NCBI RefSeq assembly: GCF_900302485.1
Contig: NZ_OMOI01000001.1
Coordinates: 2,418,001 to 2,482,000, forward strand
DNA from: Aliiroseovarius pelagivivens
GTDB taxonomy: Bacteria; Pseudomonadota; Alphaproteobacteria; Rhodobacterales; Rhodobacteraceae
DNA: 64,000 nucleotides
Direction of reading: 5' to 3'
In this document: piece after piece, positions 28,477 through 37,193 of the stretch
Position numbering within the stretch: position 1 is the first letter of the stretch
Layout of the letters: every line of letters starts with the position of its first letter
Program-made: the position numbers and the translations under genes
The notes under the pieces: model-generated
The model's database searches: none
What the model saw: the letters and a program-made list of their open reading frames with translations, nothing else
What the model was told of the DNA's origin: nothing

Positions 28477-29883
28477 ATGGACATTCTAGACGCCCTGCGC
28501 AGCATCACCGGCCCGGACCATGTTTTGACCGGACCCGATATGGCAGGGTTCGCCACGGACTGGGTTGGAAAGTACCAAAACACGCCCCTGGCGGCCGTGC
28601 GTCCCGGATCAGTCGAGGACGTCTCGCAGATCATGAAACTGGCAAATGACACGCAAACGCCCGTCGTGCCGGTCTCAGGCCACACCGGACTTGCAGGTGG
28701 CGCCCACGCACCCGAAGGCAGCCTGATGCTGTCGCTGTCACGGCTGAACACGATCCGCGAAATCAAGCCAGACGCCCGCCTTGCCATCGTCGACGGCGGC
28801 GTGGTTCTGGAAGCCCTGCACAACGCGGTGGCCGAGCATGGTTTACGTTTCCCGATGACCTTCGGCGCGCAGGGGTCGTGCCAGATCGCCGGGATGCTGG
28901 CCACGAATGCGGGCGGGTCGAACGTTCTGAAATTCGGCAACACCCGCGCGCTGTGCATCGGGATCGAGGCCGTCTTGCCCGATGGCCGCGTGTTGGACCT
29001 GATGAGCCAACTGCACAAAGACAACTCCGGCTATGACCTGCGCGATCTGCTGATTGGCTCGGAAGGCACGTTGGGTGTGATTACCGGCGCGGTGCTGAAG
29101 CTGGTCCCTGCCCCCGCCGCGCGTGCGACGGCAATGCTGGCGCTGGACAATCTGACCGATGCGCTGTCCGTTCTAAACCGCCTGCAAGAGGCCACCGGCG
29201 GCACGGTTGAGGCATTCGAATACATGCCCGCGCGTTACCTGACTGCGGTGCACACCCACTTCCCTGACCTGAAGCCCGTTTTCGACGCCGACCACCCGGT
29301 AACAGTGCTGGCCGAGATCGCTTCGACCGCGCCAACAGATGCCCAGCCCGACCCGGATGGCAGCCTGCCGCTGGTCAGCACGTTCGAGGCGCTGCTGGCC
29401 GACGCGATCGAAGCGGGGCAAATCCAAGATGCAATCATCGCCCAGAACGACACCCAGCGCAGCCAGATTTGGGCCCGCCGCGAAGCCGCCGCCGAGGTCT
29501 GCCTTGCCCGCAGCCCGTTGGTGAACAACGACATCGCCCTGCCGCTGGATCAGGTCGACCCCTTCCTGACCCGCATGACAGATGAGCTCGCCGCTCTGGA
29601 TCCGAAGGCCGATGTGTTGGAGGTCGCGCATCTGGGCGACGGCAATATTCATTATACGGTTTTCCCGAGCGACCCTGCGCTTTGTGACCCGATCATGGAA
29701 CGGGTCGAAGACGTGGTGCGCGAGATGGGCGGCAGCTTCTCGGCCGAGCACGGGATTGGCCTAACTAAGCTGCCCTCGATGCAGCGCCGCAAGGATCCCG
29801 TTGCGTTGGAGGTGATGGGCCAGATCAAGAATGCGCTAGATCCGAAGGGGATCATGAACCCGGGGAAAGTGTTGCCAACGTGA
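28477..29883 (+). CDS. FAD-linked oxidase (D-2-hydroxyacid dehydrogenase / GlcD-DLD type)
   Basis: This 468-residue flavoprotein belongs to the FAD_binding_4/oxidase_C group. The FAD site is VVPVSGHTGLAGGAHAP with QIAGMLATNAGGSNVLKFGNTR and SEGTLGVITGAVLKL. The C-terminal substrate domain ends with EVAHLGDGNIHYTVFP and FSAEHGIGLTK, whose histidines bind the metal in relatives. It would oxidise a D-2-hydroxyacid (D-lactate, glycolate or D-2-hydroxyglutarate) to the keto acid. The substrate is not resolved. The start has a GAAGGA site. It is divergent from glpK. Confidence 0.9.
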   Translation: MDILDALRSITGPDHVLTGPDMAGFATDWVGKYQNTPLAAVRPGSVEDVSQIMKLANDTQTPVVPVSGHTGLAGGAHAPEGSLMLSLSRLNTIREIKPDARLAIVDGGVVLEALHNAVAEHGLRFPMTFGAQGSCQIAGMLATNAGGSNVLKFGNTRALCIGIEAVLPDGRVLDLMSQLHKDNSGYDLRDLLIGSEGTLGVITGAVLKLVPAPAARATAMLALDNLTDALSVLNRLQEATGGTVEAFEYMPARYLTAVHTHFPDLKPVFDADHPVTVLAEIASTAPTDAQPDPDGSLPLVSTFEALLADAIEAGQIQDAIIAQNDTQRSQIWARREAAAEVCLARSPLVNNDIALPLDQVDPFLTRMTDELAALDPKADVLEVAHLGDGNIHYTVFPSDPALCDPIMERVEDVVREMGGSFSAEHGIGLTKLPSMQRRKDPVALEVMGQIKNALDPKGIMNPGKVLPT

Positions 29884-29993
29884 GCTACCACTCATTCCTC
29901 GAATAGTCTGCGTCGCGCCCATACTGACCACGGCACTTTCAGCTTTTGACCTGCGTCATTACCCCTTCTGACAGACCCTGATAGCATGCCGGA

Positions 29994-30818
29994 ATGAAGC
30001 TTAATCAATATATCTGTGCCATTTTCATGGCAATCTCTGGCTATGCGCATGCGGAAAATACACCGTATTCGGTTGAGAAAGACATTCGCTTTGGCAATCT
30101 CCCGCAGCACGTTTTGGATATCTACTGGCCGGAAGCGGTGAAGTCGGGCACAGCTGTGCTAATCTTCTTCTACGGAGGTGGTTTTTCGCACGGGGACAAG
30201 TCGCAAATCCGGCGGATTGGGGAAAGCTTCTCGAAAGCCGGGATCATCGTCGTCGCACCCAACTATCGGCTCCACCCGGAAGCCTCTTTCCCGGACTTCG
30301 TAAAGGACGCGGCCTTGGCTGTATCCTATGTCTGGCAGAACCTTCGCGACGAGGCCACGCTTCCTCGACCGATTTACATCGGAGGATGGTCGGCAGGTGC
30401 CTATATTGCTGCCTTGATTTCATACGATGGGCGCTATCTGGAGGAGGTAGACACACCAGCCAACGCGATCGCAGGCTTTATTGGCCTGGCGGGCCCCTAT
30501 GAAGGTGGTCTCTGCGCTGGGGAAACATGTCCGCACACATTCCCCGAAAGTACCGCGCCGGATTGGCCCGTTGCTCGTTTCGTCGACACCACCGAACCGC
30601 CCATGCTTTTGGTAAGAGGAACCCATGATCTTTTCGTGGAGAAAAGCAATCTAGAGGATCTCGCGGCGTCGGGAAATTCGGCCGGAATCGCAGTCACGAC
30701 ACTGGTTATCGAAGACGCATTTCATGACGATGTACTGTCCGAAATCGAACAGCCCGGCACATCGGTTCGTGAAGCCGTCGATGTCTTCTTGGGAAGCGCA
30801 CTTGTTGGCGAGGAGTAA
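29994..30818 (+). CDS. Exported alpha/beta hydrolase (esterase-like)
   Basis: A 274-residue protein with a signal peptide (MKLNQYICAIFMAISGYAHA) followed by an alpha/beta hydrolase domain. The oxyanion motif is FFYGGGFSHGD, the nucleophile serine is in GWSAGA, the acid is probably Asp in GTHDLFV and the base His in AFHDDVL. This order matches carboxylesterases of the BD-FAE/HSL-like group. It is a single gene. Base composition is somewhat lower in GC than its neighbours, so acquisition is possible. Confidence 0.87.
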   Translation: MKLNQYICAIFMAISGYAHAENTPYSVEKDIRFGNLPQHVLDIYWPEAVKSGTAVLIFFYGGGFSHGDKSQIRRIGESFSKAGIIVVAPNYRLHPEASFPDFVKDAALAVSYVWQNLRDEATLPRPIYIGGWSAGAYIAALISYDGRYLEEVDTPANAIAGFIGLAGPYEGGLCAGETCPHTFPESTAPDWPVARFVDTTEPPMLLVRGTHDLFVEKSNLEDLAASGNSAGIAVTTLVIEDAFHDDVLSEIEQPGTSVREAVDVFLGSALVGEE

Positions 30819-30852
30819 CCGACCAGCGACCGTTTACTCCGGCAACCGGACC

Positions 30853-32223
30853 TTAGTAGCTATACTCGTCGTAAATCCGGCTTAGATCGCCATCCCATTC
30901 GCCGTGATACTTGCCTAGCAACTCACAGGCAGGCGAGCGGCCTTCTTCGACGCTTTCTTGCAGCGCGTTCAGGAAGTGGGTCTCGTCCGGCACCATGCCA
31001 CCGCTGCCGACACGGGCGCGGGCTTTCAGACCGCCTTCAGCAATCTTCACAACATCGCGTGCCAAGTCGATCATCCGGATGCCATTCACTTCGGCCTGCA
31101 ACCCTTCGACGGATGCGGCAACGCGCAGCGCCTCGCGGGTTTCTGCGTCCCAGCCTTTGGCCAGATCCCACGCCGCATCAAGGCTGCTCTGGTCATACAT
31201 CAGGCCGACCCACAGGGCGGGCAGAGCGCAGAGGCGACGCCACGGGCCACCATCGGCGCCGCGCATCTCCATGTACTGTTTGATCCGCGCCTCGGGGAAA
31301 ATCGTCGTCAGGTGATCGGCCCAGTCGCTTAGCGTCGGGGTTTCACCGGGCAGCGCGGGCAGTTTGCCTTGCATGAAGTCGCGGAAGGACTGGCCCAGCG
31401 CGTCGATATATTGCCCGTCGCGATAGACGAAATACATTGGCACATCGAGCGCATAGTCGACATAGCGCTCAAACCCCATGCCGTCTTCGAACACAAACGG
31501 CAGCATGCCGGTACGCGCGCCATCCAGATCGCGCCAGATGCGCGAACGCCACGATTTGTGACCGTTGGGCTTGCCCTCGAAGAAGGGCGAATTTGCAAAC
31601 AGCGCGGTCGCAACGGGCTGCAGCGCCAGCGCAACGCGGAACTTCTGAACCATGTCGGCCTCGGACGCGAAATCGAGGTTCACCTGCACGGTGCAGGTCC
31701 GGTACATCATCTGTTTTCCGTGGGTGCCGACCTTGTCCATATAGTCGGTCATCAGCTTGTAACGCCCCTTGGGCATCACCGGCATTTGTTCGTGGGTCCA
31801 CTCGGGCGCAGCACCCAGACCGATGAAGCGCGCGCCAATCTCGTCGGCGATCTCGTGCACTTCGCGCAGGTGTTCGTTCACCTCGTCACAGGTCTGGTGG
31901 ATGTTGTCCAAGGGCGCGCCGGACAGTTCGAACTGTCCGCCCGGTTCCAGCGAGATATTCGCCCCGTCGCGTTCCAACCCGATCAGATTGCCCGCCTCGC
32001 GGACCTCGGACCAGTTGTACCGGTCGCGCAACCCTTCAAGCATTTTCAGGATCGAGCGGTCACCGTCATAGGGCAGCGGCTTCAGCGTATCTTTACAATA
32101 GCCGAACTTCTCGTGCTCGGTGCCGATTTTCCATGTGTCACGCGGCTTGCAGCCGTCTTCCAGCAATTGCGCCAGCTGATCGTGATGGGTGATTGGACCA
32201 CCACCGGACTGAGGAATGGACAT
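30853..32223 (-). CDS. gshA: Glutamate--cysteine ligase (plant/alphaproteobacterial type)
   Basis: This enzyme makes gamma-glutamylcysteine, the first step of glutathione synthesis. The 456 residues match the plant-like GshA2/GCS2 class found in alphaproteobacteria. Visible are IGTEHEKFGY near the N-terminus, the LEPGGQFELSGAP substrate loop, MMYRTCTVQVNLDF and SRIWRDLDGARTGMLPF. The C-terminus ends DEYSY. The redox-regulated disulfide cysteines of plant enzymes were not examined. Confidence 0.95.
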   Translation of the reverse strand: MSIPQSGGGPITHHDQLAQLLEDGCKPRDTWKIGTEHEKFGYCKDTLKPLPYDGDRSILKMLEGLRDRYNWSEVREAGNLIGLERDGANISLEPGGQFELSGAPLDNIHQTCDEVNEHLREVHEIADEIGARFIGLGAAPEWTHEQMPVMPKGRYKLMTDYMDKVGTHGKQMMYRTCTVQVNLDFASEADMVQKFRVALALQPVATALFANSPFFEGKPNGHKSWRSRIWRDLDGARTGMLPFVFEDGMGFERYVDYALDVPMYFVYRDGQYIDALGQSFRDFMQGKLPALPGETPTLSDWADHLTTIFPEARIKQYMEMRGADGGPWRRLCALPALWVGLMYDQSSLDAAWDLAKGWDAETREALRVAASVEGLQAEVNGIRMIDLARDVVKIAEGGLKARARVGSGGMVPDETHFLNALQESVEEGRSPACELLGKYHGEWDGDLSRIYDEYSY

Positions 32224-32286
32224 GTTCGGCTCCTGTAGAAAACGCCCTTATGGGGGCTCCAGTCGTGGGGCAACGCGCGCCCGGTG

Positions 32287-32793
32287 TCAATGCAGCTTTA
32301 CGACGGCACGACCCCAGATCACGACAGTGTCAGCGGGCGGCGTGTTGACCGCGCGTATTGCGGCGGCGATATCCGCGCCAGACAATGCGGTGAGCGCATC
32401 AAATATTGCTTCAGCGCCTTCGGCACGCGCAGGGACCACCAGCACGTTGCCGGGTTGATGAAACCGCCAAACGGACAGCCCCGCGCGGTCTTTTGCGATT
32501 TCGATCAAACGCAGATCATCAAGCGAAGCGAAACCTCCCCCTACCGGTGCCAGATAGGTCACTTGGCGTTCGTCAATCTGCACCACACCAACGCCACCAT
32601 GAGCCGAGCGGATCCGCGCACGGCGCAAGCCGGACCACAGAATCACCGCACCGAAGCCCGCCAAGGCCAGCCCCATCCACGTGATCAGCCCAAGCGACCC
32701 CCATGCCCACCAGAGACCCAGCAGGATGATGCCAGCCCCCACAAGGGCTTCTCGGTAACGGATCAGTTCGGCCCGCAGCTCTGGCCGGATCAT
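32287..32793 (-). CDS. Hypothetical membrane protein
   Basis: A 168-residue protein with two adjacent helices (VGAGIILLGLWWAWGSL and LITWMGLALAGFGAVILW) and a soluble C-terminal part of about 100 residues. Its ATG overlaps the stop of rsmE by four bases (ATGA), so the two are co-translated. I do not recognise the family; its place after rsmE seems to be the only clue. Confidence 0.75.
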   Translation of the reverse strand: MIRPELRAELIRYREALVGAGIILLGLWWAWGSLGLITWMGLALAGFGAVILWSGLRRARIRSAHGGVGVVQIDERQVTYLAPVGGGFASLDDLRLIEIAKDRAGLSVWRFHQPGNVLVVPARAEGAEAIFDALTALSGADIAAAIRAVNTPPADTVVIWGRAVVKLH

Positions 32794-33515
32794 CCCCAAT
32801 CCCCCAGCACTTGTTGCCACATGGTCATGGCGGCGACGGCGGCAGTATCCGCGCGCAGGATGCGCGGGCCGAGGCTGACGGGGTGGGCGTTGTCCATCGC
32901 ATGAAGCCGTGCGCGTTCGCGGTCAGAAAAGCCGCCTTCGGGACCAATGAAGATCGCCCAGCGGTGACCGCTTGCAGCGGTGAGCGTCTCGGCGGCACCC
33001 ACCAAGGCCTCGTCGCAGAACATGATTTGGCGGTCGTCGGGCCATGCATCCAGCAGCTTATCCATGCGCATCAGGTCGACGACCTCGGGCACATAGGTGC
33101 CGCCGCATTGCTCGGCGGCCTCGATGGCGTGGGCCTGCAGGCGGTCGCGGCGGATCCGTTCAGAGTTGGTGAACTCGGTCGACATGGGCTGGATCAGGGC
33201 AGCACCCATCTCGGCTGCCTTCTCGACGATGAAGTCGGTGCGCGCCTTCTTGATCGGTGCAAAGCACAGCCACAGATCGGGCGGCATATGCAGCGGGCGC
33301 GACTGCTCAAGGCACTCCAAGACACCCTTGCGTTTTCCGGCCTCAATCACACGGGCAGGAAACTCGCCCTCGCGGCCATTAAACAGCGCCACAACATCGC
33401 CCACGCCCAGCCGCATCACCCCAAAAAGATAGTGCGCCTGATCGCGATCCAGCGAAACGGTTTGCCCCTGACCCAAGGGGTGATCTACATAGAGCCGAAC
33501 TTTTGCCTGTTTCAT
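32790..33515 (-). CDS. rsmE: 16S rRNA (uracil(1498)-N3)-methyltransferase
   Basis: RsmE methylates U1498 of 16S rRNA. The 241-residue SPOUT/trefoil-knot enzyme begins VRLYVDHPLGQGQ with the PUA-like part, and contains KARTDFIVEKAAEMG, RAHAIEAAEQCGG-like QAHAIEAAEQCGG, FIGPEGGFSDRE and SLGPRILRADTAAVAAM. Its start codon lies only 11 bases from that of the divergent ubiA gene and it has no obvious ribosome-binding site, so it may be expressed as a near-leaderless transcript. Confidence 0.95.
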   Translation of the reverse strand: MKQAKVRLYVDHPLGQGQTVSLDRDQAHYLFGVMRLGVGDVVALFNGREGEFPARVIEAGKRKGVLECLEQSRPLHMPPDLWLCFAPIKKARTDFIVEKAAEMGAALIQPMSTEFTNSERIRRDRLQAHAIEAAEQCGGTYVPEVVDLMRMDKLLDAWPDDRQIMFCDEALVGAAETLTAASGHRWAIFIGPEGGFSDRERARLHAMDNAHPVSLGPRILRADTAAVAAMTMWQQVLGDWG

Positions 33516-33526
33516 GAGGGAAATCT

Positions 33527-34495
33527 ATGACCCCCAACGCCGATTTGCCAGACCCCAAGGGGCAGGTTTCTGATGCCTATACGGGCAATTGGGTAGATCA
33601 TCGTGCGCCAGCGTGGTCGCGGCCCTATCTGCGGCTCAGCCGTGCGGATCGCCCGATTGGCACGTGGCTGCTGTTGATCCCTTGCTGGTGGAGTCTACTT
33701 CTGGCCACCGCAAGCACTGGGCGGTTTGGTTGGTTTGATGCATGGATCATGCTGGGCTGCGCCATCGGATCGTTCCTGATGCGCGGCGCAGGCTGCACGT
33801 GGAATGACATCACGGACCGCGATTTCGACGGCAAAGTCGAGCGTACCAAATCCCGCCCGATCCCATCGGGACAAGTGACAGTCAAACAGGCGCTGATTTG
33901 GATGGGGCTACAGGCGCTGATTTCCTTTGGCATCCTTCTGACATTCAACTGGGCCACGATTCTTCTGGGCATCGCTGCCCTTCTGCCCGTGGCGGTCTAT
34001 CCCTTTGCCAAACGCTTTACGTGGTGGCCGCAGGTTTTCCTTGGCATCGCCTTCAATTGGGGCGCTCTGGTGGGGTGGGTTGCACACACCGGATCGCTTA
34101 GCATGGCCCCCATCACGCTGTATGCTGCCGGGATCGCGTGGACCCTGTTTTACGACACGATCTATGCCTATCAGGACACCGAAGATGACGCGCTGATCGG
34201 CGTGAAATCCACCGCCCGCCTGTTCGGAGAGAACAGCCGCACGTGGCTGCGGATGTTTCTGATCGCCACCGTGACACTCACCGCACTTGCCGTCATTCTA
34301 GCCTTGGTGCCCAGCGCACATGTGCTGACACTGGTCATCGCTCTTGGGGGCGCATGGTTCATGGGATGGCATCTGGTGTGGCAGCTGCGCAAACTGGACA
34401 CAGACAGCCCGGAAATCTGCCTGAATCTGTTCAGATCCAACCGCGATGCGGGACTTATTCTTGTGCTGTTTCTCGCCGCAAGCCTAATCGTTTGA
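33527..34495 (+). CDS. ubiA: 4-hydroxybenzoate polyprenyltransferase
   Basis: UbiA joins a polyprenyl chain to 4-hydroxybenzoate in ubiquinone synthesis. This 322-residue membrane protein has the two aspartate-rich motifs, NDITDRDFD near residue 90 and DTIYAYQDTEDD near 210, with about eight helices. The GAGGG ribosome-binding site lies directly between the rsmE and ubiA start codons. OmpA-family and small coiled-coil genes follow on the same strand. Confidence 0.95.
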   Translation: MTPNADLPDPKGQVSDAYTGNWVDHRAPAWSRPYLRLSRADRPIGTWLLLIPCWWSLLLATASTGRFGWFDAWIMLGCAIGSFLMRGAGCTWNDITDRDFDGKVERTKSRPIPSGQVTVKQALIWMGLQALISFGILLTFNWATILLGIAALLPVAVYPFAKRFTWWPQVFLGIAFNWGALVGWVAHTGSLSMAPITLYAAGIAWTLFYDTIYAYQDTEDDALIGVKSTARLFGENSRTWLRMFLIATVTLTALAVILALVPSAHVLTLVIALGGAWFMGWHLVWQLRKLDTDSPEICLNLFRSNRDAGLILVLFLAASLIV

Positions 34496-34559
34496 TTGCA
34501 CCCTGCCCCAACACCCCATAATAAGCTTAAAACCAAAGAGATAACGGACCCACATTCGT

Positions 34560-36842
34560 ATGCGCCCTTCGCAAATTCTTCTGGTCCCGGCCTCGCTTGT
34601 GGTCGGCGCTTTTCTGGCCCTGTTTGCGGCCATCCTTTCGGTCAACGCCATCGAAAGCTACTCGGAAGATGCGGTGCATGACGCCCTGACGCTGCGCGGC
34701 CATGAATGGGCCGAAGTTCAGTCCGACGGCTTGCAGGTCGTACTTTCGGGCAGCGCACCCAGCGAAGCCATGCGCTTTCGCGCGCTTTCCATCGCCGGAG
34801 GCGAGGTCGACGCGGCCCGAGTCATCGACAATATGACCATTCCCGCAGCCGAGATCGTGAAGCCGCCTCGGTTCTCGATCGAAGTTCTGCGCAACAATTC
34901 CGGGATCTCGATGATCGGCCTGATCCCAACGCAATCGGACCGTGAAAGTCTGGTTGACGAAGTGGGGGATATCGCCGGAAAAGCCGAGGTCACCGACCTT
35001 CTGGAAGTGGCTGATTACCCCATCCCTGCGAATTGGGACACCACCTTAGAGTTCGCTCTGTATGCGCTGAAACAGCTTCCGCGCTCGAAGATATCGATGG
35101 ATGCGAACAAAGTATCGATCACTGCTGTGGCCGATAGTGCGGAAGAACAACAAGATTGGGCGCGCCGCCTGAAGCGCAAGGCCCCGCGTTCGATCCTTCT
35201 GTCCATCGACATTTCCGCTCCGCGCCCGGTGATCACGCCGTTCACGCTGCGCTTCCTGATCGACGAAAACGGGCCGCGATTTGATGCGTGTTCGGCCCAT
35301 AACGCTATCGGGCGCGCGAAAATCATTTCAGCCGCGACCGAAGCCGGGCTTGAAGGCGTGACCAACTGCATCATCGGCTTGGGCGTGCCATCGCCCGATT
35401 GGGCGGAAGCCGTCGAGATGGGTATTAACGCCGTGTCGGTGCTTGGCGGTGGGTCGGTCACCTTCTCGGACGCAGATGTCACTTTGGTCGCGCTGGATAC
35501 TACACCGCAGGCCGAATTCGACGTCATCGTGGGCGAGCTTGAAAGCAACCTGCCCGACCTCTATTCGCTGCACTCGGTCCTGCCGGAACCTGTTAAGATC
35601 GACGGCACTGGCGAAGGCGAGGCCACACCCGAGTTCGTCGCGACCCTCAGCCCCGAAGGTCAGGTACAGCTCCGCGGCCGCCTGTCGGACGAAGCCCTGC
35701 GCAGCGCGGCCGAAAGCTTTGCCCGCGCCAAGTTCGGGTCCAGCGCCGTCTATCCGGCAACCCGCCTTGATCCTGATCTACCCAGCAATTGGCCGACGCG
35801 CGTTCTGGCTGGCCTTGAGGCCCTGTCGCTGGTCCACAGCGGCGTGATCGTCGTTCAGCCCGACATCGTGGACATTCGCGGGCGTACCGGAGATCCGGAA
35901 GTTGGCTCTGAAATTTCGCGCCTACTGGGCGAAAAGCTTGGGGCCTCGGAAAACTTTCAGGTCAATGTCACCTACGAAGAAAGCCTGAACCCGACCCTGA
36001 ACCTGCCCAGCCCGGAAGAATGTGCGGCAGATATCAACGCAGTTCTGGCTGAGACGAAAATCACCTTCGCCCCCAGCTCGGCCAACATCGAAGCCTCTGC
36101 GGCCGATACCGTTGATAAGATTGCCGAGATCATGCGCGAGTGCTCGGATGTACGGATGGAAATTGCGGGCTTCACCGACAGTCAGGGCCGCGAGGAAATG
36201 AACCTTGCCCTGTCGCAGAACCGCGCTCAGGCCGTCCTGTCAGCTCTTCTGTCACGCAGGATCCTGACTTCGAACCTGTCCGCCGTCGGCTATGGCGAGG
36301 AAAACCCCATCGCCGACAATGGAACCGAGGAAGGCCGCGAAGCAAACCGCCGGATCGAATTCCGCCTGCTTGGTGGGGTTTCGCAGGACAGCGATGAAGA
36401 TGCGAACGAAGCCGACGTCGCATCGGATGCGGGAGCGGAAGCCACCGACCCTGAGGCGACGGACGCAGAAGAAACCCCGGCCCCCACTGCCGACACCCCG
36501 GCCGAGGACACAGACGTTGACGCATCTGCCGAAGTAGAGGCATCTCCGGAAACCGAGGATGCAGTTACTGAAGAGGCACCCGAGGAAACCCCCAACGCGC
36601 CCGACGCAGTGCCCAACTCTGATGCCGAAGACCTGCCCGCGACCGAGCCATCCGCAACGGACACCGACCCAACCGAGAGCGTCGCAACTGATGCAATCGC
36701 GCCCGAAGTCACTGCAGGTGACGCACCAGACACGACCGCCACAGAATCAAGTGAAGACCCCGCCGATCCCCCCTATAGTGGTCCCGCGATCTTTGCCCCC
36801 GACGCAGACGACGTTCGCCCGGCCCCGCGCCCGGAACGTTGA
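34560..36842 (+). CDS. OmpA-family protein with BON-like region and acidic tail
   Basis: A 760-residue envelope protein. An N-terminal signal-anchor (SLVVGAFLALFAAILSV) is followed by a BON-like segment (about 40-100) and further alpha/beta repeats. The OmpA-like peptidoglycan-binding domain spans about 495-605 (ITFAPSSANIEASAADTVDK, IAGFTDSQGREEMNLALSQNRA, GYGEENPIADN, ANRRIEF). A low-complexity Ala/Asp/Glu/Pro/Thr tail of about 150 residues then ends in RPAPRPER. The acidic tail after the OmpA domain is unusual; more often that domain is C-terminal. It likely ties the envelope to peptidoglycan. Confidence 0.85.
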   Translation: MRPSQILLVPASLVVGAFLALFAAILSVNAIESYSEDAVHDALTLRGHEWAEVQSDGLQVVLSGSAPSEAMRFRALSIAGGEVDAARVIDNMTIPAAEIVKPPRFSIEVLRNNSGISMIGLIPTQSDRESLVDEVGDIAGKAEVTDLLEVADYPIPANWDTTLEFALYALKQLPRSKISMDANKVSITAVADSAEEQQDWARRLKRKAPRSILLSIDISAPRPVITPFTLRFLIDENGPRFDACSAHNAIGRAKIISAATEAGLEGVTNCIIGLGVPSPDWAEAVEMGINAVSVLGGGSVTFSDADVTLVALDTTPQAEFDVIVGELESNLPDLYSLHSVLPEPVKIDGTGEGEATPEFVATLSPEGQVQLRGRLSDEALRSAAESFARAKFGSSAVYPATRLDPDLPSNWPTRVLAGLEALSLVHSGVIVVQPDIVDIRGRTGDPEVGSEISRLLGEKLGASENFQVNVTYEESLNPTLNLPSPEECAADINAVLAETKITFAPSSANIEASAADTVDKIAEIMRECSDVRMEIAGFTDSQGREEMNLALSQNRAQAVLSALLSRRILTSNLSAVGYGEENPIADNGTEEGREANRRIEFRLLGGVSQDSDEDANEADVASDAGAEATDPEATDAEETPAPTADTPAEDTDVDASAEVEASPETEDAVTEEAPEETPNAPDAVPNSDAEDLPATEPSATDTDPTESVATDAIAPEVTAGDAPDTTATESSEDPADPPYSGPAIFAPDADDVRPAPRPER

Positions 36843-36864
36843 TTGACACTGAAGGACAGCCCCG

Positions 36865-37191
36865 ATGAACAGAACCGAGTTTATCATCGTCACCGCCATC
36901 ATTCTTTTCGTGGCCTTCGTGCTGGGCTGGTTTGCCCACTGGCTGATCCATCGCTTCGTGCAGGTTCAAGGCAGCGAAATGAGCGAGCTGGACAAGATGG
37001 CACAGGCCTTGCATGACGCGGAAGAAACCCGCGACGAAGCAATCGCCTATTTGCAGTCGCGCGAGGCCGAGATGGCAAACCAGCTGTACCAGACCGAGGC
37101 CGAACTGCGTGCCGCAATGGACGGCCTGCGCGATGCCCGCCACGAAGCGGAAGAGCTGCGCGCATATATCGAACGCACGCAGCAGGCATAA
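36865..37191 (+). CDS. Small membrane-anchored coiled-coil protein
   Basis: A 108-residue protein with one N-terminal helix (TEFIIVTAIILFVAFVLGWFAHWL) and a long charged, heptad-like region (residues 40-108, for example MAQALHDAEETRDEAIAYL and ELRAAMDGLRDARHEAEELR). It begins 22 bases after the OmpA-family gene, so it is probably co-transcribed and may help assemble an envelope complex with it. No known family was recognised. Confidence 0.82.
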   Translation: MNRTEFIIVTAIILFVAFVLGWFAHWLIHRFVQVQGSEMSELDKMAQALHDAEETRDEAIAYLQSREAEMANQLYQTEAELRAAMDGLRDARHEAEELRAYIERTQQA

Positions 37192-37193
37192 GC

